From: Aphelidium insulamus
Taxonomy: Eukaryota > Aphelidiomycota > Aphelidea > Aphelidiaceae
Assembly: GCA_036784855.1 (NCBI GenBank)
Contig: JAZDSV010000006.1
Coordinates: 345,001-409,000 of the forward strand
Length of the DNA stretch: 64,000 nucleotides
Direction of reading: 5' to 3'
Positions 33,192-42,823 of this stretch are shown piece after piece (position 1 is the stretch's first letter; each line of letters starts with the position of its first letter). Both the position numbers and the translations under genes were made by a program. The notes below the pieces were generated by a model. It had not been told where the DNA came from, did not search any database, and saw only the letters and a list, made by a program, of their open reading frames with translations.

Positions 33192-35110
33192 ATGCAGCTA
33201 CGATACGCGCTACTGACGCTTCTGTATGTGCTGCAGTGTGCCACTGTCGGCGCCCAGTTGACCACATGCACAAATGTCACACGGACAAAGGCGTCCACCG
33301 CCGACTATCTGTTCGCCGTGGACGGTTCGGGATCCATGTGTCCCGAGATCGCGGCCGTGGCGTCGGGTCTGGCGGCGTTCGCTGACATGGTCACCAAATC
33401 AAAGATCCAGGCACGCTACGGAATCGTGCAGTTTGGCGGTGTGCCCAAGATTTTGCTGCCCTTCACCGTAAGCATTGCATTGTATATTGTGTGATACATA
33501 TTAACATGATATGTGCAGAACGACTCTGCGATGGCTCAGCAAGTTATCACCAACATGGGATGCACGGCTGGTGGACAGGAGGCGGCGTTTGAGACACTGC
33601 GCGGCTCCCTGCCACCGTTAAATGGACGCGATTTTAAACGTGGCTGCATCGGTGACACATCCGCCGCCTACTGCAACCTGAACTGGAATGAGAATGCGGC
33701 AAGTACAATGAGATAATCTCTGGTAACCTGTACTGATATTACATCAACCTGCAGACCAAGATCATTATATTGGTGACGGACGAGGACTCGGACTTGCCGA
33801 CGATTAGTTCGTACCGCATGCCGGGACAGAATGAGTCCACGTCATACTGTGCCAACCACAATTACATGGCGAATGGCACTTGTACCGCCTCCATCTTTGA
33901 GCCGGCATTCTACCCGGCTGGCGTGTCGTGGTACAGTTCCGGCAAAGAGTACAACATTATGCGCACTGGCACGAATCTGCGCCTGGGCGATGTGTACGAG
34001 ACAGAGATGGCGCTGACCGCCCAGCTGCTCATTCAGAATGAAATATTCTTGAATGCCGTAGTGTCCACCACTGTGGGCGGCATAGATGGTCTGCCCGGTC
34101 TGCCCATCTCGGCATTCAATGCCCGCAGCAACCCGTACTTTGCAGCCAATATGAACAGCGCCGGCCTGACTGCCGACAACCTGACCACGGCCACTTACCA
34201 GTTCGGACACCCCAACTTCCAGGTGCAGGCCGACAACTTTAGCAACTTTGACTCGGCCGCCACGCTGGCTCGTCTGACCGCCAACAACATGGGCAACAGT
34301 CTGCAGGCGCGAATGCTGCAGGCGGGAATGTACTCGCGCGTCTTTGACATTGTGAACTTTGACGGCACAACGCAGCCGGCAATTGTGTCGGCCTTTTACA
34401 ACTCTATCGTCGAGACCACTTCGTATCTGGATCAAATGTGCTCGGTTGTGACGACCACGTCTGCGGTGGCATCCACCTCCACCAAGAAACCCACTTCTTC
34501 ATCATCAACATTGATCAAGGCAATCAGCAGCAGTGCCGTGCCCGCATCATCGCGTGCCGCCACACTTGTTTCAACGTCCAGTAAACAGTCGACAAGCACT
34601 CAAATAGCAGCCACAACTCCTATTGCATTGACATCAAGTGAGGCAAGCTCGGCTATTGCCACTTCTTCTGCGGCACCAGGTGCCACCGGTAGTCTAGTGT
34701 TCGGCAGCACGGTCACAGCGGTGTTCACCCAGTCGACAACGTTAAGTACCAGCACCAGCACCAGCACCAGCGATCAGGAAGACGCTACACTGATGGCCGT
34801 GACTGGCGGCGAGAAACCAACCAGCAGCGACAATGGCGGTAACAGTATGAGTATCGTGCTACCAGTGGCAATCGTGGGCTCCCTGCTGGTGATTGCCGCG
34901 GCCATGTTCGCCATCTACCGCAGCCGTGTCGGCAATGAATTCATGCAGACGCATCAGGGACTGGCGGCCGCACTGGGACTGGCCAAGTCGAACCCGCTCT
35001 ACAAGGACCAGTTTGGGTTCCATGAGAATCCGGTGTACGCGTCCAATTCTACCGATGTATTGAGCGGGTCTCAAAGTATGAACATGGGCAGTCGGGCGGA
35101 TCTAACCTGA
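33192..35110 (+). CDS. Single-pass vWA-domain receptor with an integrin-beta-like NPxY tail
   Basis: Exons 33192-33467, 33519-33698 and 33755-35110 give 603 residues. The second intron is GC-AG (GCG|GCAAGT). Residues 1-21 form a signal peptide. A vWA domain follows (about 36-250) with MIDAS motif D44-G-S46-G-S48, 'ARYGIVQFGG' and 'TKIIILVTDEDSD' (the later MIDAS Asp strand). A long Ser/Thr/Ala stalk (about 310-500), probably O-glycosylated, leads to one membrane helix ('VLPVAIVGSLLVIAAAMFAI', about 510-535). The roughly 70-residue cytoplasmic tail contains N565-P-L-Y568-K and N577-P-V-Y580, the two NPxY motifs that in beta-integrins recruit talin and kindlin PTB domains. No EGF or PSI repeats and no beta-propeller are present, so it is not an integrin. 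Inferred role: metal-dependent adhesion linked to the cytoskeleton. Confidence 0.82.
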
Positions 35111-35139
35111 ATTTCGTACTAGTTCTGGCAAGGTACCTT

Positions 35140-35510
35140 GACCTCATTAATCGTTCGATCAGGCAATAGACAAAAGGCCGTCTGCGTCTTTTCTTCACCA
35201 TATTTATCGTTCTATCATATATCTTTCTATCAGGCAATAGACCGTATTTATCGTATCATATATCTTTCTATCAGGCAATAGACCATATTTATCGTTCTAT
35301 CAGGCAATAGACAAAAGTCCGTCTGCGTCTTTACTTCACCATATTTATCGTTCTATCAGGCAATAGACCAAATTTATCGTTCTATCAGGCAATAGACAAA
35401 AGTCCGTCTGCGTCTTTACTTCACCATATTTATCGTTCTATCAGGCAATAGACACAAGTCCGTCTACGTCTTTACTTCACCATATTTATCGTTCTATCAG
35501 GCAATAGAGA
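35140..35510 (+). repeat. Minisatellite with eight CAGGCAATAGA units
   Basis: Just after the vWA receptor stop, CAGGCAATAGA recurs about eight times (near 35160, 35231, 35272, 35301, 35357, 35387, 35442 and 35498). Units alternate between a short form of about 30 bp (TTTATCGTTCTAT between copies) and a long form of about 56 bp with an extra AAAGTCCGTCTGCGTCTTTA block. It probably lies in the 3' untranslated region. The rest of 35111-35635 holds nothing else recognisable. Confidence 0.9.
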
Positions 35511-35635
35511 AATCTTTCTTTTCCGCAGACATACAAATTTGAGAGGTACATATGTACGATGTTTATGGACGGGGATGTAAGAGCTGGCTCACCATCTATA
35601 AGCAAGCAATATAATGCACAATGTGATTGTCGATA

Positions 35636-36316
35636 ATGAACGGCTTGGTGGAGGAAGCATTGATGGCGGGCGGCCAGGTGGAGCTGGGCGCCGTGTTGCG
35701 CACATCCGACGGCGCAGTCAAGGCTCTGTGCGTCAGTCGACGATTCCAGCCCCCGCTGACCAGCGTCTCAACCGCTACTGCTGACCCTGCATACAACAAT
35801 GCGCCGCCTCTGCACGGCGCTGGCAACCACCCGCTATCCCCGTCTGCCGCACAGCTGGAGTCGCTGTGCCGCAACATTATGCGCCACTACGACGACATTG
35901 CCGGCAGCAACAACAGCAGCACTGCGGCAGCGGCGACTGCGACAAAGACTACCACTACTACGAACAAGGACAGTAGTGACAGCAAGAACACCGCGGCTGG
36001 CATCAAGCAGTCGCCGGCGGAAATCACGCTGGCCGGGCCAAAGTGGTCTCTACGCTTCTCACACTACTACCGACGTGACATGACATCCATATATGCGGGC
36101 GGAAGCGTTCCAGCCGCCACACAAAACACCACTGATGACCACTCGGCGGACACTAGTGGATCATCCGGCACCAGGGAACCAGTGTGGATGTTGTTGGTGC
36201 GTCGCACGCGAGAGCACCTCATTGTGGCAGTGAGTGATGTGGCGCGGGCACGCGTAGCTGTTGCTGTGGAGTCCCTGGAGCGGTTGGGTGATTATTTCGT
36301 GGACCGTGGCAAATGA
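35636..36316 (+). CDS. PFN-like: Profilin with two low-complexity insertions
   Basis: Single-exon ORF of 226 residues. It begins 'LVEEALMAGGQVELGAVLRT' then 'SDGAVKALCVS', matching the profilin opening (N-terminal helix, then strand and a DG turn). It continues 'ITLAGPKWSLRF', 'MTSIYAGG', 'WMLLVRRTREHLIVAVSD' and ends 'VESLERLGDYFVDRGK', the C-terminal profilin helix. Profilins bind G-actin and poly-proline and are normally 120-140 residues. The extra length comes from an Ala/Thr/Ser-rich insertion (about 90-125) before the central strands and another (about 150-175) before the actin-binding C-terminal part. The aromatic poly-Pro-binding residues are only partly recognisable. AATAAA overlaps the stop at 36316, so the 3' end should be very short. 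Confidence 0.72.
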   Translation: MNGLVEEALMAGGQVELGAVLRTSDGAVKALCVSRRFQPPLTSVSTATADPAYNNAPPLHGAGNHPLSPSAAQLESLCRNIMRHYDDIAGSNNSSTAAAATATKTTTTTNKDSSDSKNTAAGIKQSPAEITLAGPKWSLRFSHYYRRDMTSIYAGGSVPAATQNTTDDHSADTSGSSGTREPVWMLLVRRTREHLIVAVSDVARARVAVAVESLERLGDYFVDRGK

Positions 36317-36705
36317 ATAAAAACGCCTTATTATTATCTGCCAGAGCATCCAGGATGGCAACCCGGGGGGCCCCAGGTGACAGTAAGGATGAGGACTGAC
36401 GGAGCAGTGACTTGGAAACCTGCAAAACCCGATGCGAACCAAAATTGACTTGAATGCCTGACAGCGACTCACGGCGGTTAAGGTATTTATTAAATATTTA
36501 AATCAATATATATATCAATATAATCAATGCAATATATATATATTTCGCGATTTGTAGCAATTGTTCCACCAGTGAACGATAACTTGTGCCCTAGGAGAGA
36601 CCACTTTTCCTGTTTACGCAACAGCCGGTCAAAGTAGTGGCGTAGGCGATCACGAGTGTAACACGGAGCTGTACTCCGTGTCAGCTTAGCGCCGATGACG
36701 TCATT
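36317..36705. other. Spacer with a CRE-like site at its end
   Basis: Spacer of 389 bp. A palindromic TGACGTCA lies at 36696-36703, two bases before the ATG of the next gene. A TA run sits near 36505-36545. A minus-strand ORF here (36490-36768) has no family features and is not accepted. Confidence 0.5.
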
Positions 36706-37305
36706 ATGACTCATCCGGTACCGACAGTTCGGGAATCTTTCGTCGCGCCGGTAACCGCGGATTGGCAACCGGAAAGCGCTCAGCGAGAGGAGGCGTTGGA
36801 CACCAACCCTGGGGAGGCGTCGGACGCCATATCGGCAATAAATACGGCATTGGAGTCGGAAAGCCCAGCAGTTGATCTACGTTCATTATCAACTGCTGAG
36901 CCTATAGGTTCGTGATCTCACTCTGCTCGCCTCTACTCTGTACCTGGTACCAACGGCACAAGGTTCGTGATCTCACTCTGCTCGCCTCTACTCTGTACCT
37001 GGTACCAATGGCACAAGGTTTGTGAGCTCACTCTGCTCGCCTCTACTCTCTACTCTACTCTACTACACTCTACTCGGCATCCGAATTGGGAGTGCGAGTG
37101 CGTTTTTTCCTTCATTTTTCCAGCCAGCAACCCCGGTGCACTCGCAAAGCGCACAAAGGTCGAGAATCCAATGACCGACCGGAACTACACGGTCAATCTG
37201 GCGTCTCCTCTAGCTGCACTGATATTCCCGCCGAATTTCATTGCCGCGTGGAAGGAATATGCGCAAAATCAGCCGGTTACCAAGCCAAAGAGCCAAAAAA
37301 AATAA
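36706..37305 (+). CDS. Small protein of unknown function
   Basis: Exons 36706-36907 and 37124-37305 give 127 residues in phase. The N-terminal half is acidic and disordered. The C-terminal half has one compact segment, 'NYTVNLASPLAALIFPPNF' with 'AAWKEYAQNQP', then a Lys/Gln-rich end. No signal peptide or membrane helix, and no family recognised. The intron is made largely of a 55-bp repeat that copies the donor site. Confidence 0.5.
36908..37048 (+). repeat. 55-bp tandem repeat filling an intron and copying its 5' splice site
   Basis: Units start at 36907, 36962 and 37017, each opening GGTTCGTGA or GGTTTGTGA and continuing TCTCACTCTGCTCGCCTCTA. Copies 1 and 2 are almost identical, and copy 3 is truncated and followed by CTACT repeats. 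Each copy carries the same GT context as the functional donor at 36908. Confidence 0.9.
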
Positions 37306-37387
37306 AGCTCCGTGTAGCTGATCTGCAGCCATAGGAATGTAGATTGCAAATGAGCAAGTCAGATGGATTAAATGCTATCACGAGTTT

Positions 37388-40057
37388 CTATGGGTCAGCG
37401 TTTGGAGGAGGTGCCAAAGTTGTTGATGCAGGCGGTGCATTTGGCATTTGAGCAGTGTTGGGTGCAGTTGTACCAGGTGCCGAAGCTGAGCTGGTTCGAG
37501 ATGTTGCTATCACGGGCGCGGTGCTGCGCCTGTGCTGCAGCTGTTCACGCACCCGGGCCGTCTGATTCTTGACGTTGGCCAGCGCACCTTCCATGGCTTC
37601 GCGCACCGCTTCACCGCGTGCAGTCATGTCTGGCGCGGGGAGTACGTAGGCCGGGTGGTCCATGTTGCGCTGTGTGCCGAGTGCGGCTGATATGGCACTC
37701 AGTGTGGACAGTGTGGTGGCCAGGTCAGATGCAGATGCCGCCGGGCCAGGGTCAGCCATGTTGGAGGAGCGTCGGTGGTGTGCTTGATGCGCAGAGCGCA
37801 GCAGAAGCTGATCTCGTGAAGCAGTGCTTGCGGTCGAAGGTGCAGCAGGGTGCGTCGGAGGTGGTGGAGGTATAGGCGGCGGAGTGGCTGCCGTCTCTGA
37901 TTCAGAACTGTACTGGCTCGCAACACCGGCAAGTAGTGACTGTTGCGCCTGCACGCCCAGCGACGGTAGAGCGGGCGGTGTGGCGGGCTCCGAGGGCGCA
38001 CTGTGATCTTCGTCGCCAACCCAGACACCAGCAATGCGCAACACGCGCTCCACCACCGACCGGTCCAGTACCACGTTCTCGTCAACGTCCCAGCGCATCA
38101 GCACTCGGTACTCTCCCGTCTGCTGATCGAGCCGTGTTCCGCGTCGGGACTGTGCCGCCGCGGTAGTCGTCCAGCGCGCATGTCCTTGAACCCACACAAC
38201 AACCTCACTACGAATGCGCTCCAGCGATGCCAGTTCGTCCGGCAGCACAAATCGGTGCTGTAACAGATAAAATCGTTAACATTGGATAATGTGGACATGG
38301 AATATTCAGACTATTCACTGCATATGTGCAAGTCAGCGTACCATGATCAAGTTGTAGCCAAAGATAAAGACGATGATTTGTGACAGTGCACCACCAGCCA
38401 GCCACACCCAAGACAGCCACAGTTGCACGCTGTCGTCCAAATGCTTTGCGTTGGCGATCGACAACGACACCACGTAGTACAGAACCCACGCCGCCCACAG
38501 CGTGCCACACACGGCTGCCCAGACACCGTGCGAACTCATGCGAGATCTGGCATCCCGAATCCCGGCCGTCATCAGCGATATGGTGGCTGGCAGCAGACTT
38601 GTGTCGGGCACTTCGTTATCGGGCGAGGCTAGCAGCGATATGGACAGATGGCTGACTGAGGCGTGCAGCGGTACCATTGGCCGGCGCGGCGGTTGAATGG
38701 TGTTGCCGTGGCCGTCCGACGTGTCTCCATTATTGGAACCGCCATCGAGTTTACCCTCTGCTACTGTAGCCTTGGCGTCACTACTGGCATAATTATCACG
38801 GCCACCACCACCTGCGATAATAGTAAAGTACGCCTTGACACCGTAATGGTCCGAGTAGGAGCAACCAGCGCCGGGCACACGTGTCACCATTGACAGCTGG
38901 CTGAACTGGAGCTGGAGCGCCGCGGTGCGCCTGTACAGCACATAGTCTATCCGCTCAAAGTCGGTCGGATCGGCGTGCGTGAAGAAGCTGTTGGAGTAGG
39001 CGTGGCACGTTGCCCCACTCATGCAGTCACGATATATGGATTCTTTGCCGTGGCGGTGCTGCAGCGGCTGCCTCGCCTGGCTGCCATCAACATCGCCGTC
39101 CTCTTCATCTGTTGACGCCGTTCCAGCGCTATTAGCGTCACCGGAGCCGTTCTGTTTCCGACGACTAGCGTTGGCACTGTTCATGGAGAGTTCGCGGCGC
39201 ACGGCCAAGTCCATTTGTTGCCGCTTCTCCTTGTCCTCCAGTGTGTCGGTCCACGCATCAGACAGCCCGCCACCGCCAAATCTGTCTGTAGGCGTGACGA
39301 GCAGCGAGTAGCCGAGCGACGACGGGTCAAAGTTCATATCACCGACCACAATGACGTGGTAGCGCGATGTGTGTCGAACAAACTGTATCAACTCCCAGGC
39401 CTGCGATATTCTGTGCGCCGCGTACTCGTCCTCCTGGTCCTTCTTGACGTAGCATGCGTGCAACTGCGGGAGGATGAGATCCATATTATCAGCGACAACA
39501 ATAACTTGCATGTGTGTTGTAGAAATCGACAATACCAAGTGGGTGGCGGATGCGGCACAGTCCAACAGCCTTGCCACCCAGCCAGTCGCCGTGAAAGAGT
39601 CGCTGTGGTTTGCCATTGGCGGAGTACCGTTTGATGGACACCTCCAGAATGGGATAGCGTGACAATACAGCCAGGCCGCTGCCGATTATTCCGCTGTGTG
39701 GTATCGCGTGAGCTTATGGCACACATGTCACCCTCTCAATACCTTCTAAAGTAGTAAAAGTAGGGGAATACGTGTTCGACCAGGCTGCAGATGCGAGCGT
39801 AGTCATCGCGGAACCAAATCTCTTGCAGGCCGACAATGTCCACATCAGAGGCGATCAAGTGCTGTGCAATGGCAACGATGCGCTCCACGCGATTCTTGGC
39901 CACCACCGGCACACCCCTGCAGCGTTGTGTCAGCAGTGGTGCTATGGTACACAGAATAGCCGGATATCACCGCCACTTGCCAGCAGTTTAACGACAAGAC
40001 TGTTATCTGCGGGGACGCCGAGGCGGAAGTGGGCGTAGCTGCCTTACCAGGCGCCAT
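37388..40057 (-). CDS. SMPD2-like: Neutral sphingomyelinase (SMPD2/ISC1 type) with a C-terminal extension
   Basis: Five exons (40057-39981, 39916-39743, 39693-39510, 39463-38342, 38257-37388) give 808 residues. Introns 1 and 3 fit only as GC-AG (GCAAGT donors). The endonuclease/phosphatase fold starts 'ITVLSLNCWGVPVVAKNRVE', with catalytic Glu in 'IVGLQEIWFRDDYA', then 'GSGLAVLSRYPI', 'HGDWLGGKAV', 'HRISQAWELIQF', 'VVGDMNFDP', 'FERIDYVLYR' and 'CSYSDHYGVKAYF' (catalytic D-H). This is the order in neutral sphingomyelinases, which cleave sphingomyelin or inositol sphingolipids to ceramide. Two membrane helices follow (about 450-510), as in SMPD2. Beyond them lies an extra 290-residue soluble part, Ser/Pro/Ala-rich, absent from the human enzyme. 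A Ser/Asn/Asp-rich insert lies within the catalytic domain. Confidence 0.88.
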
Positions 40058-40740
40058 GAAGCGAGTGTATCTGAATGCTATTGCAGCAAGGTTGCGGTGT
40101 GTATGAGGCTATGTGTACAGCGCCTGTGGCAGCTGTCACGCGGGATGTATCGGGCGCGTGCTGTGCAACGGTGAACGGCCGGTCGTTAAACGCGATAAAA
40201 TTATGCGTCGCCATGGAATCTTCACACTCTGTTTTAGATCGTCTCGCTGTGAACATATTTTACGGTGTCTCTGTTGCACAGTTCCCCTAAGTGTGTAACA
40301 TGCTTCGCTGATATCCGATATACTTTCTGTTAAGTATGGTTACATGATGGAGACCATTATGAGCAAGCCTCCATTTGTTAAATCGCAAAAATGTTAAATC
40401 TGGCTTCCGTTCCTAATCCATTCATCTTAGCCACTTTGATAGTCTCTTTGGGTTCATTCAGTCCATAATAGCCTCTTTGGTTCTAAAAGTGCTGCGAGCA
40501 GCGAACCTCCTGCGTTCAAGGCTCGCCCTAACTCGAAGGTGCTTGCATGGTTCGTCCTCAAGTCTCTTTGCTGGCTTATGACAGCCTCAGTCTTGAACTT
40601 GGTTTCCCCCATTGCGTCTAATTGGCTGGCTGGATCACTCACTCCCACAAATTAGTGGCTACTCACAAAGTAGAAAGAAGACAAAGGCATGTCAATAAAA
40701 CCAATCTCTTTCTGTATGAACGATCTCTATCGTAGTCAAT
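40058..40740. other. Spacer without a recognised gene
   Basis: Spacer of 683 bp between the NOP58 3' end and the sphingomyelinase 5' end. A short plus-strand ORF (40075-40290) has no recognisable features. No repeat or RNA gene seen. Confidence 0.45.
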
Positions 40741-42522
40741 CTAATCTGCCGTAGGAGCCTCCTCGGACTTGTGTTTTTTCTTGCTCTTCTTCTCGGCCTT
40801 CTTGGCACTCGAGTCGGCCGCATCAACGCTCTCTGACTTGCGCTTGGATTTCTAAAATGTAAGAAAAAATGACAAACTCTCCAATCTGAAATGTACCTTT
40901 TCCTTCTTGCTGCTGCTCGACACATCACCATCAACGGCGGCAGCTGCAATCTTTTCCGGTGTCTTCTCAGCCTTCTTCTCAGCCTTTTTCTCACCCTTCT
41001 CTGCCCGCTTGCGTGCCTTCTTCTCGGCCTTTTTCTCGGCTTCAGAGAGCTCTTTACTAGCCTCAGGACTGGCGACTGCAGGGGTTGGAGTCGCGTCCAT
41101 CGTGTTGTCGGCAGAGGTATTGTAGTTGCCAGGAGTTGCCTTGACGGACGATGAACCAGGTGCATTGTATTTCTTGGTGGGCGTGGGCGTGCCTTTGCCG
41201 ACAATCGCGTGCACCGCCTTGCCGTCCATTCGACGAAGCTGGTTCTCTAGGATGGCGCGCATCTCCACCGCTGGTTCCGCCGACACTTCTTGCGGTGCCG
41301 CCTCGTCGTTCGGTGCATTCACATCCCCCAGAGCGTCGATGCGAGTGGCAAGCGACGCTTTAGCCGCGAGCATGCGCGCCATCTTTCCCTTCTCCTTGGT
41401 GCCGGCCTGTCCCACCAAACTAGCATGATAGATCAGTCCGTACTTGGGCGTGTCCTTCTTGGCTTTCAGTGCGCGGAACAGTGCCTTCTCGGCACCCAGA
41501 ATCTGCACGGTGGAAGCTGGGTGCTTGGCCAGGTTGATGAGGGAGCCAGCGTGCGAGATCAGTCGCGCTCCAACAAGCTCGCCCACCAGTGTGGTCAAGT
41601 TGGGGGCGATGGTGAGCATGCGGCTCTTCAGGTACTCGTAGAGCTGCACGCGGTACTCAAACATGCCAATGATTTCGCGGCATAGGTGGCTGATGGAGGC
41701 GCAGTCCTCGGGCGAGATCTCAGTGCCCATGGAGATCTCGGCGACCTGCTTCAGCTCCTGCTCCAACTCCTCGGGGAGCACATCGGCAAAGTCAGTCTCG
41801 CCGCACTTGTCACGGCGCGTCTGCATCTGTATGACGCACTTGGCGTATGCAAGATTGTCCACGATAACGCGCGCCATCTCCGGGAAATGCCAGCCGAACC
41901 ACTCCTTGACGCGCATAGAGTACGTGTTCAGCTCCTTGTCCAGGTCATCCAGCAGTGCAATCGCCTGAATAATCATAGTGTCCACTTTGTCGGGCGAGAA
42001 CTTTAGCTTGTATCGCGACAACGAGTGCGCCAGGCCGAGCGACATGGCCGATAAATCTGCAGCTGGTAATCCGCCTACAAGTGCCGCCATCTGACTGCGA
42101 ATACCACGCATCAACTCCATGACCGAGCTGTCGCTGATGACATTAATTCCCAGCTTCTTGGCGATGGCTGAGCCGAGCTTGCTGTCGGCCACGGCCAGCT
42201 TCTCCTGAATCTTGGCCCCATCCACCATTTCCTGCTTGAGGAACTTGCGCAGGTCAGACGACAGCTTTCCCTCCACCAGCGCGGTGGTGGCCGCCAACGC
42301 ATCCGCGGTATTCAAGAATTTGTGGAACGCCTTCAGCTTTATCCTGCAAGCGGCGCGATAAGCATGATACCACAGGCATATCATTGCACAGACGTACATT
42401 GACTGCGCCGACGATGCATCGGCAAACTGCTCGGCGAGCGCATCGGCATCTCCGCTTATCGCCCCGTCGTCAAGTACTTTGAAGAGTGCGACACCCGCCG
42501 GTGTCTCGAATAGCACAAGCAT
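40741..42522 (-). CDS. NOP58: Box C/D snoRNP core protein NOP58
   Basis: Three exons (42522-42398, 42343-40897, 40851-40741) give 560 residues (human 529). NOP58 pairs with NOP56 in box C/D snoRNPs that guide rRNA 2'-O-methylation. The start 'MLVLFETPAGVALFKVL' is the canonical N terminus. The coiled-coil and Nop domains follow, with 'YSMRVKEWFGWHFPEM', 'LVGARLISHAGSLINLAKHP' and 'TVQILGAEKALFRALK' (snoRNA-binding region). The C terminus is a long Lys/Glu/Ala tail with repeated K-K-A-E-K units, typical of the family and continued in the short last exon. NOP58 rather than NOP56 is favoured by the opening residues. It is head-to-head with MSH5, 301 bp between starts. Confidence 0.95.
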
Positions 42523-42823
42523 GGCGATGTGTGGATGGCTGCGGATGGCTGAGTGGTGGCGGGAAGTTTGACGCGTTTGCAGCTGTGCCTAGTCAGCCAA
42601 TCAGACGCGTGCCATTCCGTGCCTTATTCTTTGTGCACACATTGTGTTCAGACGTGGCGATACATATTGTGCATAACTGAACACGTATATTTCCCTTTCG
42701 TAGCAAGTCAACGCTATCCTTCAAGTGAAAGAATGCTTCAGCGATACAAACTGCATGCAGGAGGTCAATATAGCCTGGATGTAGTCAAGTACGGACTTGA
42801 GAAGGAAAAAAAAGAAAAACGAC
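42523..42823. promoter_or_regulatory. Divergent promoter region NOP58 / MSH5
   Basis: The 301 bp between two start codons should hold promoters for both genes. It includes an inverted CCAAT (AGCCAATCAGA near 42595). No TATA box or ORF is evident. Confidence 0.5.

Noticed and set aside
35140-35510. CRISPR-like alternation of repeats and spacers
   Set aside because: The 'spacers' are themselves repeated and the context is a eukaryotic 3' region. It is a minisatellite.
40075-40290. Plus-strand ORF upstream of the sphingomyelinase
   Set aside because: Short, Cys/Ala-rich, no homology or splice partner evident.
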